Below, piece after piece: positions 45,745-57,774 of a stretch of DNA of 64,000 nt. This DNA is from Endomychus coccineus. Taxonomy: Eukaryota > Arthropoda > Insecta > Coleoptera > Endomychidae. The position numbers were made by a program, and so were the translations under genes. Positions within the stretch are counted from its first letter, which is position 1, and every line of letters starts with the position of its first letter. A model generated the notes under the pieces. That model was given only the letters and a program-made list of their open reading frames with translations, had not been told where the DNA came from and did not search any database. The stretch covers positions 28,376,297 through 28,440,296 of the forward strand of contig OY294068.1 of the NCBI GenBank assembly GCA_958510875.1. Direction: 5' to 3'.

Positions 45745-47460
45745 TGCGCGCATTATGCACATGTTGGAAAAAATAATAGGAAAATAGAATAGAAAAACTA
45801 GTAAAACTTTCTGTTTACAAATTAGATGCCCTGTATGTTATTCGCTTTTCGAAAATGCCTTTAAATTTGCTACTTCTGATGTATAGTTGTATAAAGCCCT
45901 AGAGCTCTGGTTAAATATGACCGGAAGTTGAGCTTTTAAAAATAATAAAATATGAAGATGTGAATATTTAAAAAAATATTTCTTCAATGGAGAAGTATGA
46001 AATAATAATTGTCTCAAAAACCGTACAACATGGGCATAAGAATTTATTCCGAAACAGAGAGAATTCAAATATATCAATAGATAGAGAATGTAAACTTTGT
46101 AATGAAAGCGGCAACCCTGTACTGTCCGAAAATATTCAAAAAAGAGACATCAGCCACTTCTATGAATAACTAGAGTTTAAAAATGCTATGACCCTGTATA
46201 CTTTTTTGACCAGCTGATTTTGTTTCCCAGATTCACTAAACGTACTACCTTTAACTTTTTCTTGTGATGGTATATTGTACTTGTTTATTTCTATTTATAT
46301 GTTCTAGTAAAAATTCAAGTCGGTTGAATGTTGAACATCCTGGATGTTAGCACAATTTTGAAACATTATAAGTAGAATCCCCTGTCCAGATCAATTTGGA
46401 AATTAACTTATATTCATGCAGATGTAATTTCACCAAAACATACTTAGACAATATTCAATCAGTTAAATTTATTCCTTTAAATTTCTCCAGCTAATTCCAT
46501 ACGCCATTTCAAAAAAGCAAAGCGGGTGACCGCAGCAGCTTGCTTAAGGGGTGTAATTCAATCCCTCGTTCGCATCAACGATGCGTCGGTCCAAATTGAC
46601 ACCAATTACCAGCAAAAGTCCCTACTTTCGGTTCCCCTTGCATTTTGCAAACAGCATCACGAAAATGAGCTAATACACTCAGTTATTGCGTCTCACCCTC
46701 CGCCCCGATGCAGATATCAATCAACTGTCGAAGGTCGACGTCCTTAAATCTAATAGGACATGAGATACTTTAGGAATCAAACAGCGTGGTTCTTTCTGTT
46801 TCATTGCAGAACGTAAATAGACATATACAGAACAAAACGGAAATAATTAAAAAAGTGCAGAAGTGCTACTGGGTGAATAATAATTAGATAAAGCATTTAT
46901 TACAAAGAATCGATCAGTAGTAGTACCATCCAAAGTTCGTGGATTGTAAGGGTTTTGAGATCAAGTACTATCATAAGGTTCTGAGCAGTAATAGTGTCCT
47001 TTATGCCCGGGCGGGCATTAAGTGTACTTTATGGCCCGCGCACTCATATTCTTAGTGGTAGAAGTCCCTCGGTTTATATGGTAGCAAGATTTGTGTTTGC
47101 TTTATCCAATTTATCCGTCAGGAATTTTAGAATTTTCCTACATTTTGAGTTTTTGTTTGACAGCAGCAAAATTTGTTTACGCCAACAAGTACAACATTTC
47201 CCTAGCAAACGATAGTTCCTTCTATGATAAAATTAAAATTGAAAAAAAAATTGAAATTTAGGATTTTTTTTGAATATTCACATTGTGGATGCAATAAATG
47301 AACTAGTATGACATGAAAGTTTGTATGCACCGCAAGTATTAGTAGATGTTTAAGCTCTAGGGCGACTCAATGCCCTTGGCACATAAATATTTATAATGGA
47401 GATCGTATGCATAGTTTTTCAGTTCTTAGTCAAGCTATTTCCAATTGAATTCGCATTTGA
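45745..47460. other. Intronic DNA, no gene recognised
   Basis: 46490-46750 is unique and GC-richer, another candidate regulatory block near the hth exon. At 46999-47040 GCCCGGGCGGGCATTAAGTG and TTTATGGCCCGC look like a small repeat with inverted parts. No exon recognised. Confidence 0.4.
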
Positions 47461-47464
47461 AAAG

Positions 47465-47526
47465 TTAGTTTAGTTGGTGGAGCGTTAATATCGACGCTCA
47501 GAGACCGAGGTTCCTGTACCATCTTA
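47465..47526 (+). other. Weak tRNA-like sequence
   Basis: TAGTTTAGTTGGTGGAGCG resembles a tRNA box A, AGCGT/ACGCT can form an anticodon-like stem, and GAGGTTCCTGTACC is a poor box B. The T-stem and acceptor do not pair, so this is at most a SINE relic. Confidence 0.25.
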
Positions 47527-47796
47527 GATTAATATTTTTCATCAGCTTCCTAATTCAGACAGTTCACTTGATTTTAATTAATGTTATATTGTTTGTTTCA
47601 GAGTTTTTGAGACTGAAGATTTATGGACCATTTGGAACATTTAAAAAAGATGATATGATGAAGTTTATTTGAGTTTCGAACTTCGTATATTCGAGTTAGC
47701 AGTGCTTTTTTAAAAATTGAATAAAAACGTGATTGGTGTGATGCTGTTTGTGAGGTTTTGTAAAAGTTTCGTGGAATAAAATAGTGATGTACTTAC

Positions 47797-47991
47797 GACA
47801 TCCGGCGTGCTGGCTCCATCTGTGTGTGAGGTGGAATCTGCATTACTCCTTGTGCCGCCGTCTCCGTTTGTGGAACCCGTTAGTTCAGGTGGTTTTCCAC
47901 CATCTCGTTCATCTATCACTAAATCTATGGGCATTTTACCTTTCAGACAACTGATATATCGATGGCAGAAATTATCACACAACTCATGAAC
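47797..47991 (-). CDS. hth: homothorax exon (end of the HM domain)
   Basis: A 195-base exon, exactly 65 codons, with acceptor AATTTCTTCTTTCAG and donor GTAAGTACA (47796-47788). It begins [19 protein letters not shown], continues [20 protein letters not shown] and ends [14 protein letters not shown]. The first 30 residues are nearly identical to the Meis/Homothorax HM domain (human MEIS1 has [20 protein letters not shown]), the surface that binds Extradenticle/PBX. The rest is the Ser/Thr/Gly-rich insect linker. It joins in phase to the 51-base exon upstream and the 4.6 kb exon downstream. The frame remains open 28 codons past the donor, to a TAA at 47710, so failure to splice would give a protein without homeodomain. 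Confidence 0.97.
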
Positions 47992-48159
47992 CTGAAAGAA
48001 GAAATTTAATAATTAGTTTTTCATCAATACTTTACTTTAGACAAACAATATATTCGCACCATACTATTCATTTTAGGAAGGTTCCTTGCCTTTATAAAAC
48101 CTCCCACATTTCAAAAAAAAAATGTTCTATGTATTTATCTATTATTTATTCATTACTAC

Positions 48160-48560
48160 CACCCTACATACAGATATTTTCTATATGTGCATTAACGGAT
48201 AATTGTGAATTAAAGATAACTTCAAGACCTTCCATCCTGCATGCTTGAGGCAGAGGAATTTTTTTAAAGCTGTATGATAACAACAGTTGCGACTGGTTTT
48301 CATTATATGACACCATAGTGCATTTGGAAATATTCAGATCTGGCCCGTTTTTTGGCACCATGAGTCATTAGTTCATCCGTATGAAGCTGACAATGAATCC
48401 TGAATATTCTGGTAATATCATCAATGAAAAGTAGAAACAGCAGAGTGCCCAATATCGTTCCCTGAGGAAAACCAGTATGCTTGTATCATTCCGACGGCCA
48501 TTGACATGAGAACTCAATCTCTTTGGATTGTCATGACTATCTCTCACACAACAAATTCTC
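48160..48560 (-). pseudogene. Non-LTR RT fragment
   Basis: The minus strand reads SGFPQGTILGTLLFLLFIDD (a G-PQG-S-LGPLLF palm motif), then HTDELM in place of YADDLK, and NGPDLNISKCTMVSYNENQS, the usual NGL.LN..KC...S region. The catalytic YADD is lost. About 400 bases, Jockey-like; one frame break lies between the parts. Confidence 0.7.
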
Positions 48561-48569
48561 CAGTTAAGA

Positions 48570-50880
48570 TGAATTCTACTTTATTCGTAGAGGGGTGCAC
48601 GGGCCCCGTTCACATTAATTTTTTATCAACAGAAGCATACAAGTTGGAATGGTTTAGTTTAATTTTAACATTTAAATAATTTGGGTACAAAAAACGAGTA
48701 ATTAATTAAAAAACAATGTCTTTTTTTAAATGAGCTTTAGTTTTCTATTGCTTTCGCGAAAAAGTCTAGAATTTTTTGCGGTGTTACAAATTGATCTATA
48801 AAAAGATTTTGTATATTTAATACTGCAATACATGAAAATCTATCTTGGTTCATTGTGGTTCTTAGCCAAGCATAGACAACCAGCTGAACTTACTGTTAAA
48901 CCAACAGTTATTCATAACAAAATGTACTCTTTTTTTATTTCATTCCGAAAAGTTTCAAAAAAGTGTTTTATTTTTGAAAATATTTTTCATTATATTCACT
49001 TCAGCATGTAGAACAGTTGTATCAGTTTCATAACATCTTTATAATTATCTATACACTCTACTGATTCTTCTATTTTTAAATTAGAATCAACCGACTTTGT
49101 TAAAGGAAGATTAGCAAATCTACATCTCAAATGCGTTTTAATTTATATCTTGAAATAATCAGGCGCTTTTGTACATTCAGGAAGCTTTATATCATTACCC
49201 TAACCTAAAGTATGCGTTTGTGTTTGTGTTTGTTTTCTCTTTTGAGAAACTTGCTCTATGTATAGGACAAAGTATGTATACCGGAAATAGACAATAGACT
49301 ATTTCTAGTAAAATAATAATAATTATATATTACTAAACAGTCATACTACATGGGCTTGTAAACTAAAATAGTAATTTTTGTTACTTTTAAACATGAAAAA
49401 TAACCAATATCATTTAATTTTATTTCTTTGGGATGAGCCAGTACCGCTTGTGGGGTAGAGTGGCCCCGTCAGTGTCGATCAGTAACGCCACAAAAAAAAG
49501 AGAAACAGCTGTTTAGAGCTATAAGTTTGTGGCATTACTGATCGATCACCACCATGAGATATATTCATATTTGTCTAATAACAGTGTGATAATCATTATG
49601 AAAGTATGCATTGCAGTGTCACAAGTATTAATTCATAAGGCATGCAATTTTCCCGATATTTTACCATAATTTGTAGTTCGAAATTCCGAAACCATTTATT
49701 CGATTTGCGGGGCATGTCAAAATGTACACATATCGATGACTGCTTTTGCTTTAACAGTTGATGTATGAATAAGCAATGACATGAGGCTCTGGTTGAAGAC
49801 CGTTTACCATGTTGTCACCTGAATGAAACAAGTTTGGCTAGTAGAATATACTTGCTTGTTATGTTAAGCTATAAAACGCGATTTTACTTTTTAATGATTT
49901 ATGCTTACGTTCGAGTATTTCACTTCTTCGAGCCTCCAACACAGTGTCTATAATTTATTAATAAACCAGTCGCGTGTTAAATTTCATTATCATTTTATTG
50001 TTAAAATTAATAATATTAAATTTAAAGATATGTACTGATCGCCCGTGGTTGTAATTTGAAGAAATAATTTATTCAAGGTTTGATTGCTTACACAGTTACG
50101 TTAGAAATGAATAATAACTTTGTCCAAATCGATAAATCAAACGAGAAATTTAAGTAATCGTTAGTAAGAATAATTAACACGTTATTTTCAAATAAGACGA
50201 ATTTAACGCTTTGTTAATAGCCTATTACCAAAATCCAAAGAATCTAGGCGAAGATCATTGAAACACATTCCTAAGAATATCCTTATATGGTATCTATACA
50301 TGATGACTCCCCATCTCATACGATTTAAAGTAATCCAATTATAATTAGAAGGTTTATACGGATGCTATGAAAAAAACAGTGGATGGATCTTTTGTGGATC
50401 TATATCAGATTGTACAATTTATATTCGATTAGATTAACGGTGTTGTTACTACCGCATCCACGAAGGACTATTATATCCCCCTGTCGGTACTGTTTAATAT
50501 TAGAAAGTCGCATAGTGGTTCCAAATGGCAAAAAGATGTACATAATATGAATATAATGATATAGAATGTTTATATATAGACTTTTCTAAGGTCAGTAATT
50601 AAAAATCTTTACCAAAAATTTACAAAAACAAAATGACGGATTCATGCGGGACAAAAAGTTTAAAATTGCCATATCTTTTTTTAATTAAACATGTGCAACT
50701 ACTGTTGCATCTACGTTATTAAAAAACAGTTAGATAATACGGGAAAACTTGTTTCAACGTAGGATCTCGTGAAACTTTTCAGTTATTCACATTCTAACAT
50801 TAATATTTGAAACTGAAACTTGCGAGAAACTGTATTCTGAATGTTACATCAATTGAATAAGAAACAAAATTTATTGTAAA
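48570..50880. other. AT-rich intronic DNA
   Basis: No gene recognised apart from the hairpin at 49475-49545. Confidence 0.4.
49475..49545. repeat. Short hairpin repeat
   Basis: TCGATCAGTAACGCCACAAA and TTTGTGGCATTACTGATCGA are reverse complements with one mismatch, separated by about 31 bases. It could be a tiny foldback element. Confidence 0.75.
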
Positions 50881-50884
50881 CATG

Positions 50885-51110
50885 TTTATAGTAAACTATA
50901 AAAGAGTTGACACTGTAGATACACTATAACACTGAATAAAAAACAATCACCCATATCCACTAAAAATACTGTTACAGTACTGAGGACCTTTCAGCTACCA
51001 AGTAGCCATCATCAGAGTAAACTCTGATGGCTGGTTGGTAGCTGAAAGGTTCTAAGTAGGTTCTGTAACAGTATTTTTAGTGGATAAGGATAATTATTTC
51101 TCATTTATGA
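50885..51110. repeat. Foldback repeat with two opposed hammerhead-like motifs
   Basis: ATCCACTAAAAATACTGTTA on the left is answered by its complement at 51065-51086. The inner arms contain GCTACCAAGTAGCCATCATC and CTGATGGCTGGTTGGTAGC. Thus CTGATGATGGC...GCTGAAA lies on the minus strand in the left arm and a shorter version on the plus strand in the right arm. The centre is at about 51019. The left flank (AAAAGAGTTGACACTGTAGA) links it to the 44.2 and 45.6 kb copies. The stem I needed for a working hammerhead does not pair well. Confidence 0.7.
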
Positions 51111-51149
51111 TGTTATATATTTAAAAAGTACTAACTTGGGAGAATCCAA

Positions 51150-52130
51150 ATCATTTTGTCAGACAATACCCAGCGCGGCACTCGGATAAGAATGGCTATC
51201 GAAAGCCCCATGTGCACGTTTGATCCTGATGACCGGTGGATTTTGGAAGTTCAGGTACCAACCTACATAACTGAAACCTTAAAAGTCGCCAAACCAAAGA
51301 TTTTTGGCCACTATTTCGGCTTTTGTGACCACTGTGCGTCGATGAGCTTTGGATATTTTAAACAGACAGCAATTTCCTCTATGGTGTCATGTTCCGAAGC
51401 GTTTGCTTCTGCGAAGGAGAATAGTTCGCCAGTCAGTAAGCAAATGTATCAGTTTTTCTCCTTCATTCGCTTCTTTGGTGAATCTACACGTTCCATCATT
51501 CCATAGGTCAAATTTTTTGATTTGGATCACTTTCCTAAATTTATCTAGGAGGATCTAGGACTGTCTATGTTTTGAAAGAAACTCCAGTGTTTGGAATTGT
51601 GTTCTTTGTCTCCTGCTCTGAGGGTTTCCTATATAGTTTGTTCTCCTGTACCTGTTATCCTAAGGCGTTTAGTTATATTTTGCAGTTAAGATCCATCCTT
51701 GAGCTCAGCGGTTATATGGCTGGACCTGGATGAGTATTAGACGTAATGACTATGTTCTTCTTTCTATATTCTTTGTCCAGATTGAGTTGTGCACTTTCAA
51801 TTGCATGGATTGGAAGATATTGGTGTATTTACCCATAGGTTTCGAGTATTTGGTGTTGGACCAAGACTCCGGAACTGGTACCGTCTGCTGTTCTGGATTC
51901 AACAGGATGCATTTTCCTCTGTCTCAACTCTTCATTGTTTCCAAGGAAGGTTTGAACACCTTACCCATATGGTCCCTTGGTGCCATGAATAATAGCCATC
52001 TTCAGACAATCTTCATCCTCCCATCGAATTTCATATCGCCCTCACATATTTTTGCTTATATCGAGCACAGTGTTTTGTGCAGTCCTTCAAATTGCTATAT
52101 GGGAGGGAGTTAGCCAAAGTATTTTCTTCA
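51150..52130. other. Coding-like sequence of unknown identity
   Basis: Open frames of 116 and 127 codons lie on the plus strand (51156-51506, 51730-52113). Base composition is nearer to coding DNA than the flanks. In the opposite direction, stretches such as GEKLIHLLTDWRTILLRRSK and KVFKPSLETMK are interrupted by stops and look protein-like. I favour a decayed minus-strand gene, perhaps a retrocopy or element protein, but I do not recognise it on either strand. Confidence 0.3.
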
Positions 52131-52134
52131 TGTT

Positions 52135-52420
52135 ACTTGTAGGAAAAGACCTAAGAGGATTAGTTGCAAGAAGTTCAGTAGCTCCCAGGAGAGTACGTAA
52201 GCATGTTGTTTAATTAATTACACCGGTCAACACGATTTTTGGATCTAACTTCTACATGTTAAATTTTGGTTTCTCCTACTACAAAAATAAGGAAAAAATG
52301 TATTTTCCGATTAAAGTTTGCTTTTGTAGAAACTAGAACAATTTTTCAATTTTTCGGCAAAAATTATTGATTTTTATATTTTTTCTACACTTCCACTGTA
52401 AATTATAATTAGAAAACATT
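52135..52420. other. AT-rich intronic DNA, nothing recognised
   Basis: No signature seen. Confidence 0.4.
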
Positions 52421-52423
52421 TTT

Positions 52424-52760
52424 TTAGATACAAGAGTCTTTTTTATTCAAGATTTGTGATAAACAATAACATATAGATGTAAAATAACAAGAAATTAATG
52501 TCAAAAAGTGAATATTTTTCGTATTTCTTCTATGCTCATTGTACTGCCCTTGATATCGCCGTTCAAAGTCCATCACATCTTGGTGAAAACGTTCTCCTTG
52601 TTCCTCGGAGTAGGCCCCCATGTTGTCTTTAAATTCGTTCAGATGAGAATGTAGCATATGAAGTTTATGAGACATTCTGCAGCGCATAACTTTAAAGCTT
52701 TTAAGCATTTTTTCAATCATACTTATCGTCGTAAATCAGACCAAAGCAAACTTTATGAAC
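52424..52760 (-). pseudogene. Fragment of a repeat-encoded arthropod protein (unnamed family)
   Basis: A 98-codon frame with MSHKLHMLHSHLNEFKDNMG and AYSEEQGERFHQDVMDFERR. This His/Glu-rich block is familiar to me from the carboxy end of multicopy arthropod proteins of unknown function that behave like transposon genes. The usual sequence after RRYQGQYNE, a Met-Met-x-Asp-Tyr-x-Trp region, is missing, and NTKNIHFL follows directly, suggesting an internal deletion. Upstream pieces (FIKFALV) lie in another frame. I cannot assign a superfamily. Confidence 0.5.
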
Positions 52761-52764
52761 TAAA

Positions 52765-55030
52765 TATGAATATTTAAGTGTTTTTCAATGTCTAGAATCA
52801 GAATTTATACAAGAGAACCGAAACCCAAAAAAAAATATTTTTTTTGTTGACCTGTGTTATCTAGTGTCAAATTTTTTCAAAATATTTTAAATTGAAGATA
52901 AACCTATTTTGGTTTCAGATTAGACTGTTTGAACGAATGGCTCCCTCCCACCTTTACAATGAGGTATTTATTGGTGACATTTGAGGTTTAAAACTAGTGT
53001 GGCGACGTCGTAACTAGGGACTAGCTAGTAGCTTTGGGGCGCAAATCCGAAGGGGCATTCATGATGAATTTTCCAAACATTAAAAATAGTTGGGTATAAA
53101 ACAATTGAACGAAATTTCCTGAAAGACACAATCTCTAAGGATATAGGGATAGCTCTTCGCCTTCCGCTAGCGCTACATGTGACTTCTTTCAGCAGTGAAA
53201 GATCTTTCAGCAAATTAAAATTGATAAAAAGTTATTCACGATTGCTAATTGGTTAAGAACGTTTCGGCAAGCTGGTTATACTATAGATTGAACATGAAAT
53301 TGCTGAAAAAATGGATAATGCTTGAATAAATTTAGTCCCACAAAATACCGTGGGTAGTTCAGCTCTTGCCCTGGGCGCTAAGGGTTAGTGTATAGTGTCA
53401 GTTTCAACGAGTAGCAGTATACATTTAGACTTTTCGGATCAATGAAGCAAAATGTAAATAAAACGGAAGAATACATACAAACACAACAAACCGCGCTACA
53501 TATTTATAAATGTGATTTACAACGGCAATCCTGCAGGATAAGCTCGGCTTGAAATAAGCGACTTGGAACGTCATCCGGGATACGTATTTTCGGATAGAAA
53601 GTTAGTTATTGTAATTAGGAGAGCTGGAGTTTTGCGAAAGGGATCAATAACATAGAGACATCGTATCAATGCACGGGTTCAGGTTGCACTGGTCCCGCAG
53701 GCCCGTCTCAGATTCTCCGTATTAAAAGCCGACATGTAAAAATATGGAAATTGTACGACAGAATGCATTCCGATCAGCGGATTGCCGACAGGATGGCCAT
53801 CGCATCGCTTTGCATTCGCAGCTACATTTAAATTGCTAAAAGGGGACACTATCAAACGGTTTATCTCTCTCTCGTACGATATTATAATCTTGTTGCAAGG
53901 CAAATGCAATAACCGGTTATCCCAGACGTCTTAGCCGGCCATCTTGAACTGCAGCTCGACATGCAAACTAGCTAGTATTGCCGCAGGACGGACGCTACGA
54001 TCAAACTACCTCCTTTCGGTCTCTGGTCATCCAATCTTATCTCTACGTGAGATTCTGATTTAGTATATCTGACTTCCCCAAATCGATTCCTGTAGTCTAC
54101 TCGCGTTGGGTAGGTTTCCTTTGGACGTTCGTAAGAAAAATAAATAAAACTTGAAACACAAAACTGTATTTCATATCGATGATGTAGTTGCTTTTTTTCT
54201 AGAGTCGGGTTAATGAAGGGGCTCGAACATTAAACAAATGGATGCAATTAAAACTAGTTTCATCCGTGCGTTTGCCTTTAATCATCTACCGTGTAAGCTC
54301 TTTTTGTTTACGTTCGTGACATACATAATTTAGGTAGGTACAGGGTCCGTCAAAAGAATTATATCGAATAATTTCATCGTCATTGCATTAACAACACCTC
54401 TTCTTGAAAAAGAGTACACAATCGAATAACCAAATTAGAGCCATTACTTTCAACTAGTCCAATGAAATTCAAAAGTTTCATTTATCATCCTTCAGTGATC
54501 AATAAATTCCAAAATTTGTGTTCTAAATTTGAATTATAACCCTATGATAAAGTTCCCGATTTCGACAAATCTGGAATTCAAGAAATTAGATATAAATGAA
54601 TATATGAATATATTAATTTATCTCATGTTGGCTTTGTAAGATAACAATGTTAAGGTATCTATCTCTAGCCTAGAACGATCCGTAAGGCCACAAATGTATA
54701 GTTCTAGACAGCTGTTTCTCAAAAACCTCATCACTAGAACCAGCAACTTTGCAACGCTACTGAACGATCGTGAAGGTGGACATAACCGCTCAACAGCATG
54801 GTAAAAAGACCAAAACATCTGCGAATAGATGTATGAAAAAATTCAATACAAGTTGTTTTAAATTTTCAACTTTCATCCCAAGTACGATTTGTCTGATTTC
54901 TTTGACATTGTAACGCCTCAAAAATACTCAATTGAAAAAATTGAACAATTTTGACGTATACATTGAGGTCTTCTAAACAATTCTTGTTCCTTTAAATTTT
55001 TTTTTATATGTTTATTTTCCAACTTATAGA
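52765..55030. other. Intronic DNA, no gene recognised
   Basis: 53370-54060 is unique and less AT-rich, a candidate regulatory stretch on composition only. Open frames here have no signature. Confidence 0.4.
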
Positions 55031-55032
55031 AA

Positions 55033-56010
55033 GTTTTTCGAGTCGACAAAAGTACTAAATTCTTTGGAACAAATATATTTTGGGACAAAGTTATTGATAT
55101 AAAGAGTCTCTATCCCTTCCCACACTTCTATCATAAAAAATCTGTTTCGGTAGAATGAAAGGAATAAAAATAGTTCAGGCGTCAATGTATACGTCTGAAT
55201 TATTTCAATTTTTTTAATTCAATATTTTTAAACCGCTATAATGTCAGAGAAATGGGTGGCTTTCATGTTTGCCAGAAAAACTCTGAGAAAACTCCCTTGA
55301 AAAGAAGTTGAAAATAAAAAAACATATATTCCAATCTGAACTGAGTTTTTTCAGATGTTATCTCTACCTTTTACCGTTCCCCTCCCCCAGTTTTAGGAAT
55401 TTTCGAGTCACCACAACTCGAAAAATATTGATTTTTCAGAAATTTTTGCAAGAGATTTTATTTTGGGACAAAAAAGGTAGGTATATTATTTTCAAATTTA
55501 GACCCAAATTTTACAAATAGCACTCGTGATAACATTTCGAGACGACAAAAGTACTAGATTATACGGAGCAAAAATGAGAAAGTTGTCGATAAAAAGAGTC
55601 TTAATTAAATCGTCTGTATCTGAATGGAATAAAAATAGTTTAGAAGGCGTCAATGTATCCGTCTGCATTTTTTTAATTCAATATTTTTGAGCAGCTACAA
55701 TGTGAGTGGTTTTTCATGTTTTGCCGGAAAAATTCGGACAAAACGCACTTGAGAAAAGTTGAAAATAAATTTTCAACCGCTACAATGTCAGAAAAATGTT
55801 ATTAATAAGAAAAACTTGTATTCCGATCATACATTGACCTGAATTTTTTTAAATTTTTTCTCTACTTTCTAGATTTCCCCTTCCCCAGTTTTAGGAATTG
55901 CCGAGTGAGCACAATTTGGAAAATATTTTATTTTGGGGCAAAAAAGGTAAGTATATTATTATTTTTTAATTTTTACCCAAATTCTACAAATTACGGAACT
56001 CGTGATAAAA
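55033..56010. repeat. Tandem repeat, two units of about 500 bp
   Basis: The order GACAAAAGTACTA, GGAATAAAAATAGTT, GGCGTCAATGTAT, CCCCAGTTTTAGGAATT and GGGACAAAAAAGGTA occurs at 55037-55475 and again from 55543 to about 55950, with clear divergence and an extra short duplication (ACAATGTCAGAAAAATG) in the second unit. Not coding. Satellite-like or part of an unknown element. Confidence 0.7.
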
Positions 56011-56169
56011 GGGGTGTTTTTCACCACTTCTAATCATTTCCGCATTTAATTTTTTCTAACTTCTCTAATGACGTCATTACTAACCCATTGCACAAGGTTC
56101 CATCGAAATTCATTTTGGTAGATCTCAAATTAGAGTTTTTGGTCATTTTAGCGCTTCATTGATGGACTA

Positions 56170-56392
56170 GTAAGTGGAAATGGAAGCGAAGTCCTGCTGA
56201 CGTTACGTTATGCACGGGGTTGCCAAGTTGTGCTCAATTTCTTAAAATTTGGTAAAATAGTAAATGCACAGACAACTGTAAAAACCATGTATTTGCATAT
56301 ATTTTTTCACAAAATTTCAAGAATTTCATCTCAACTTGGCAACTTTGCGCATAACGTTAAGTCAGCAGGACTTTACTCCCATTTTCACCTAG
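56170..56392. repeat. Foldback repeat (about 220 bp)
   Basis: AAGTCCTGCTGACGTTACGT at 56189 is mirrored by AACGTTAAGTCAGCAGGACT near 56353, and TTGCCAAGTTG by CAACTTGGCAA. Arms of about 80 bases with mismatches surround a loop of about 60. A miniature transposon is likely; ends and target duplication are unclear. Confidence 0.7.
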
Positions 56393-56394
56393 CT

Positions 56395-57275
56395 ATTTAT
56401 CTTCTGTATCTTATTCCTAAAATTCTGTGTACCCCTCAGGATGTCTTCGCGTACAACAATTTTTGAACTCCTGCGGTAAATTAACATGTATTGATCTGAA
56501 TAATTTTGAGTGGAATTTTCTAAACTTCACTCTTAGAAAGCGACTGAACTGAAATACAGTACAGTACAGCCGTACAATGAACGTTGAAAAGAGAATCTTC
56601 AAGAATGCAAGTGTTTCACATTTTTAGAAGTGTTATTAATTATCAGAGCTTGATTTGTTGTTTACTTATTGTGTTTCTCAATCTTAAATGATAGTACTTC
56701 ACCCTATACAGTTTTTGGGGTAGACCAAGAAACACCAATTTCCCATTTCAACACGAGTGTGTTGTCATAATTTTGAAAATAAGGTTTCTCGCGGGACACA
56801 TTTACTAGGAGAATTTGAACATCCACGGGGCGAGGAGACACAAGTCATTTAACATATTGATAATTGTTAATTATCTACGAAGATTTTCCTCAAGATAACG
56901 CCTAATTGAAATATCTATGTTCAAAGCGAACTTGTATTTCGCTATCCGCTCGTTTGTTATTGATTTATTCACATAAATTTATTACAGTAATAACGTTTCA
57001 TTTTATTGTACAAGCGGTTTATTAACTAGCTCATTATTTATTGCTTAATAATTTATGAGATCTTTATAAATACTAATTTCAATATTGTCATAACTATTAC
57101 ATTCAATAACCGAGTTCTAAATTTGTTGCAATTCTGATGGTAATGTGGTGATAACGATTCGATTAGAAAAAGTTGCGCTTGAAATTTGAATGGGAAATTT
57201 GAAATTAATTCCACAATTTCAGAATTTACATCGTAATTTTTATGAATGGAATGTAAACTCGACTATATGAGGTAA
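56395..57275. other. AT-rich intronic DNA, nothing recognised
   Basis: No signature seen. Confidence 0.4.
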
Positions 57276-57279
57276 CACT

Positions 57280-57440
57280 TGAATGTGATAATATATAATT
57301 TAGTTTACTCTAACGCCATTTTTCCACTTGAATTGTAATTTATCTTTAAACACTTTTCAACTGAGATGCAGCCATTATCAAAGACATATTATATGAACTG
57401 ATTTTGAAACTAATATTATGAAAGAAAGCGAAATACAAAG
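57280..57440 (-). repeat. Penelope-like terminal repeat fragment
   Basis: Shares TAATTTAGTTTAC and CCATTATCAAAGAC blocks with 14150-14275. The minus strand gives CTTTGATAATGGCTGCATCTC followed by GTTGAAAAG, a decayed hammerhead-like layout. Confidence 0.4.
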
Positions 57441-57774
57441 TGACCATTATGCTAATTCATAAAATGAAAGTGTTCAGGTACTTCTAGGCTGAAAGTAAAC
57501 ATCAAATATTCCAGGTACATATAGTCATTATCCTATTAGTAAGCAAATAATCCCTTATAAAAATTTCTGGAGTTAACCTGAGGTTGAAAATTGAAGATGC
57601 TTCAGATAAGCTACAATTTGGATGGAAAAAGGTTGTTAATGTGAACTAAATTATACTCTTATTCTTCTTATTCACAAAAATGTAATCAGCTTCAGGTCAG
57701 GTATTTAATTTTTAGGTTCGTATTACCCCTTATATATTTCTATGAATTCTGAAATTGTATATCTCCGAAATGGC

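Noticed and set aside
47465..47526. Functional tRNA gene
   Set aside because: Box A and an anticodon-like stem are seen, but the T-arm and acceptor do not pair and box B is poor.
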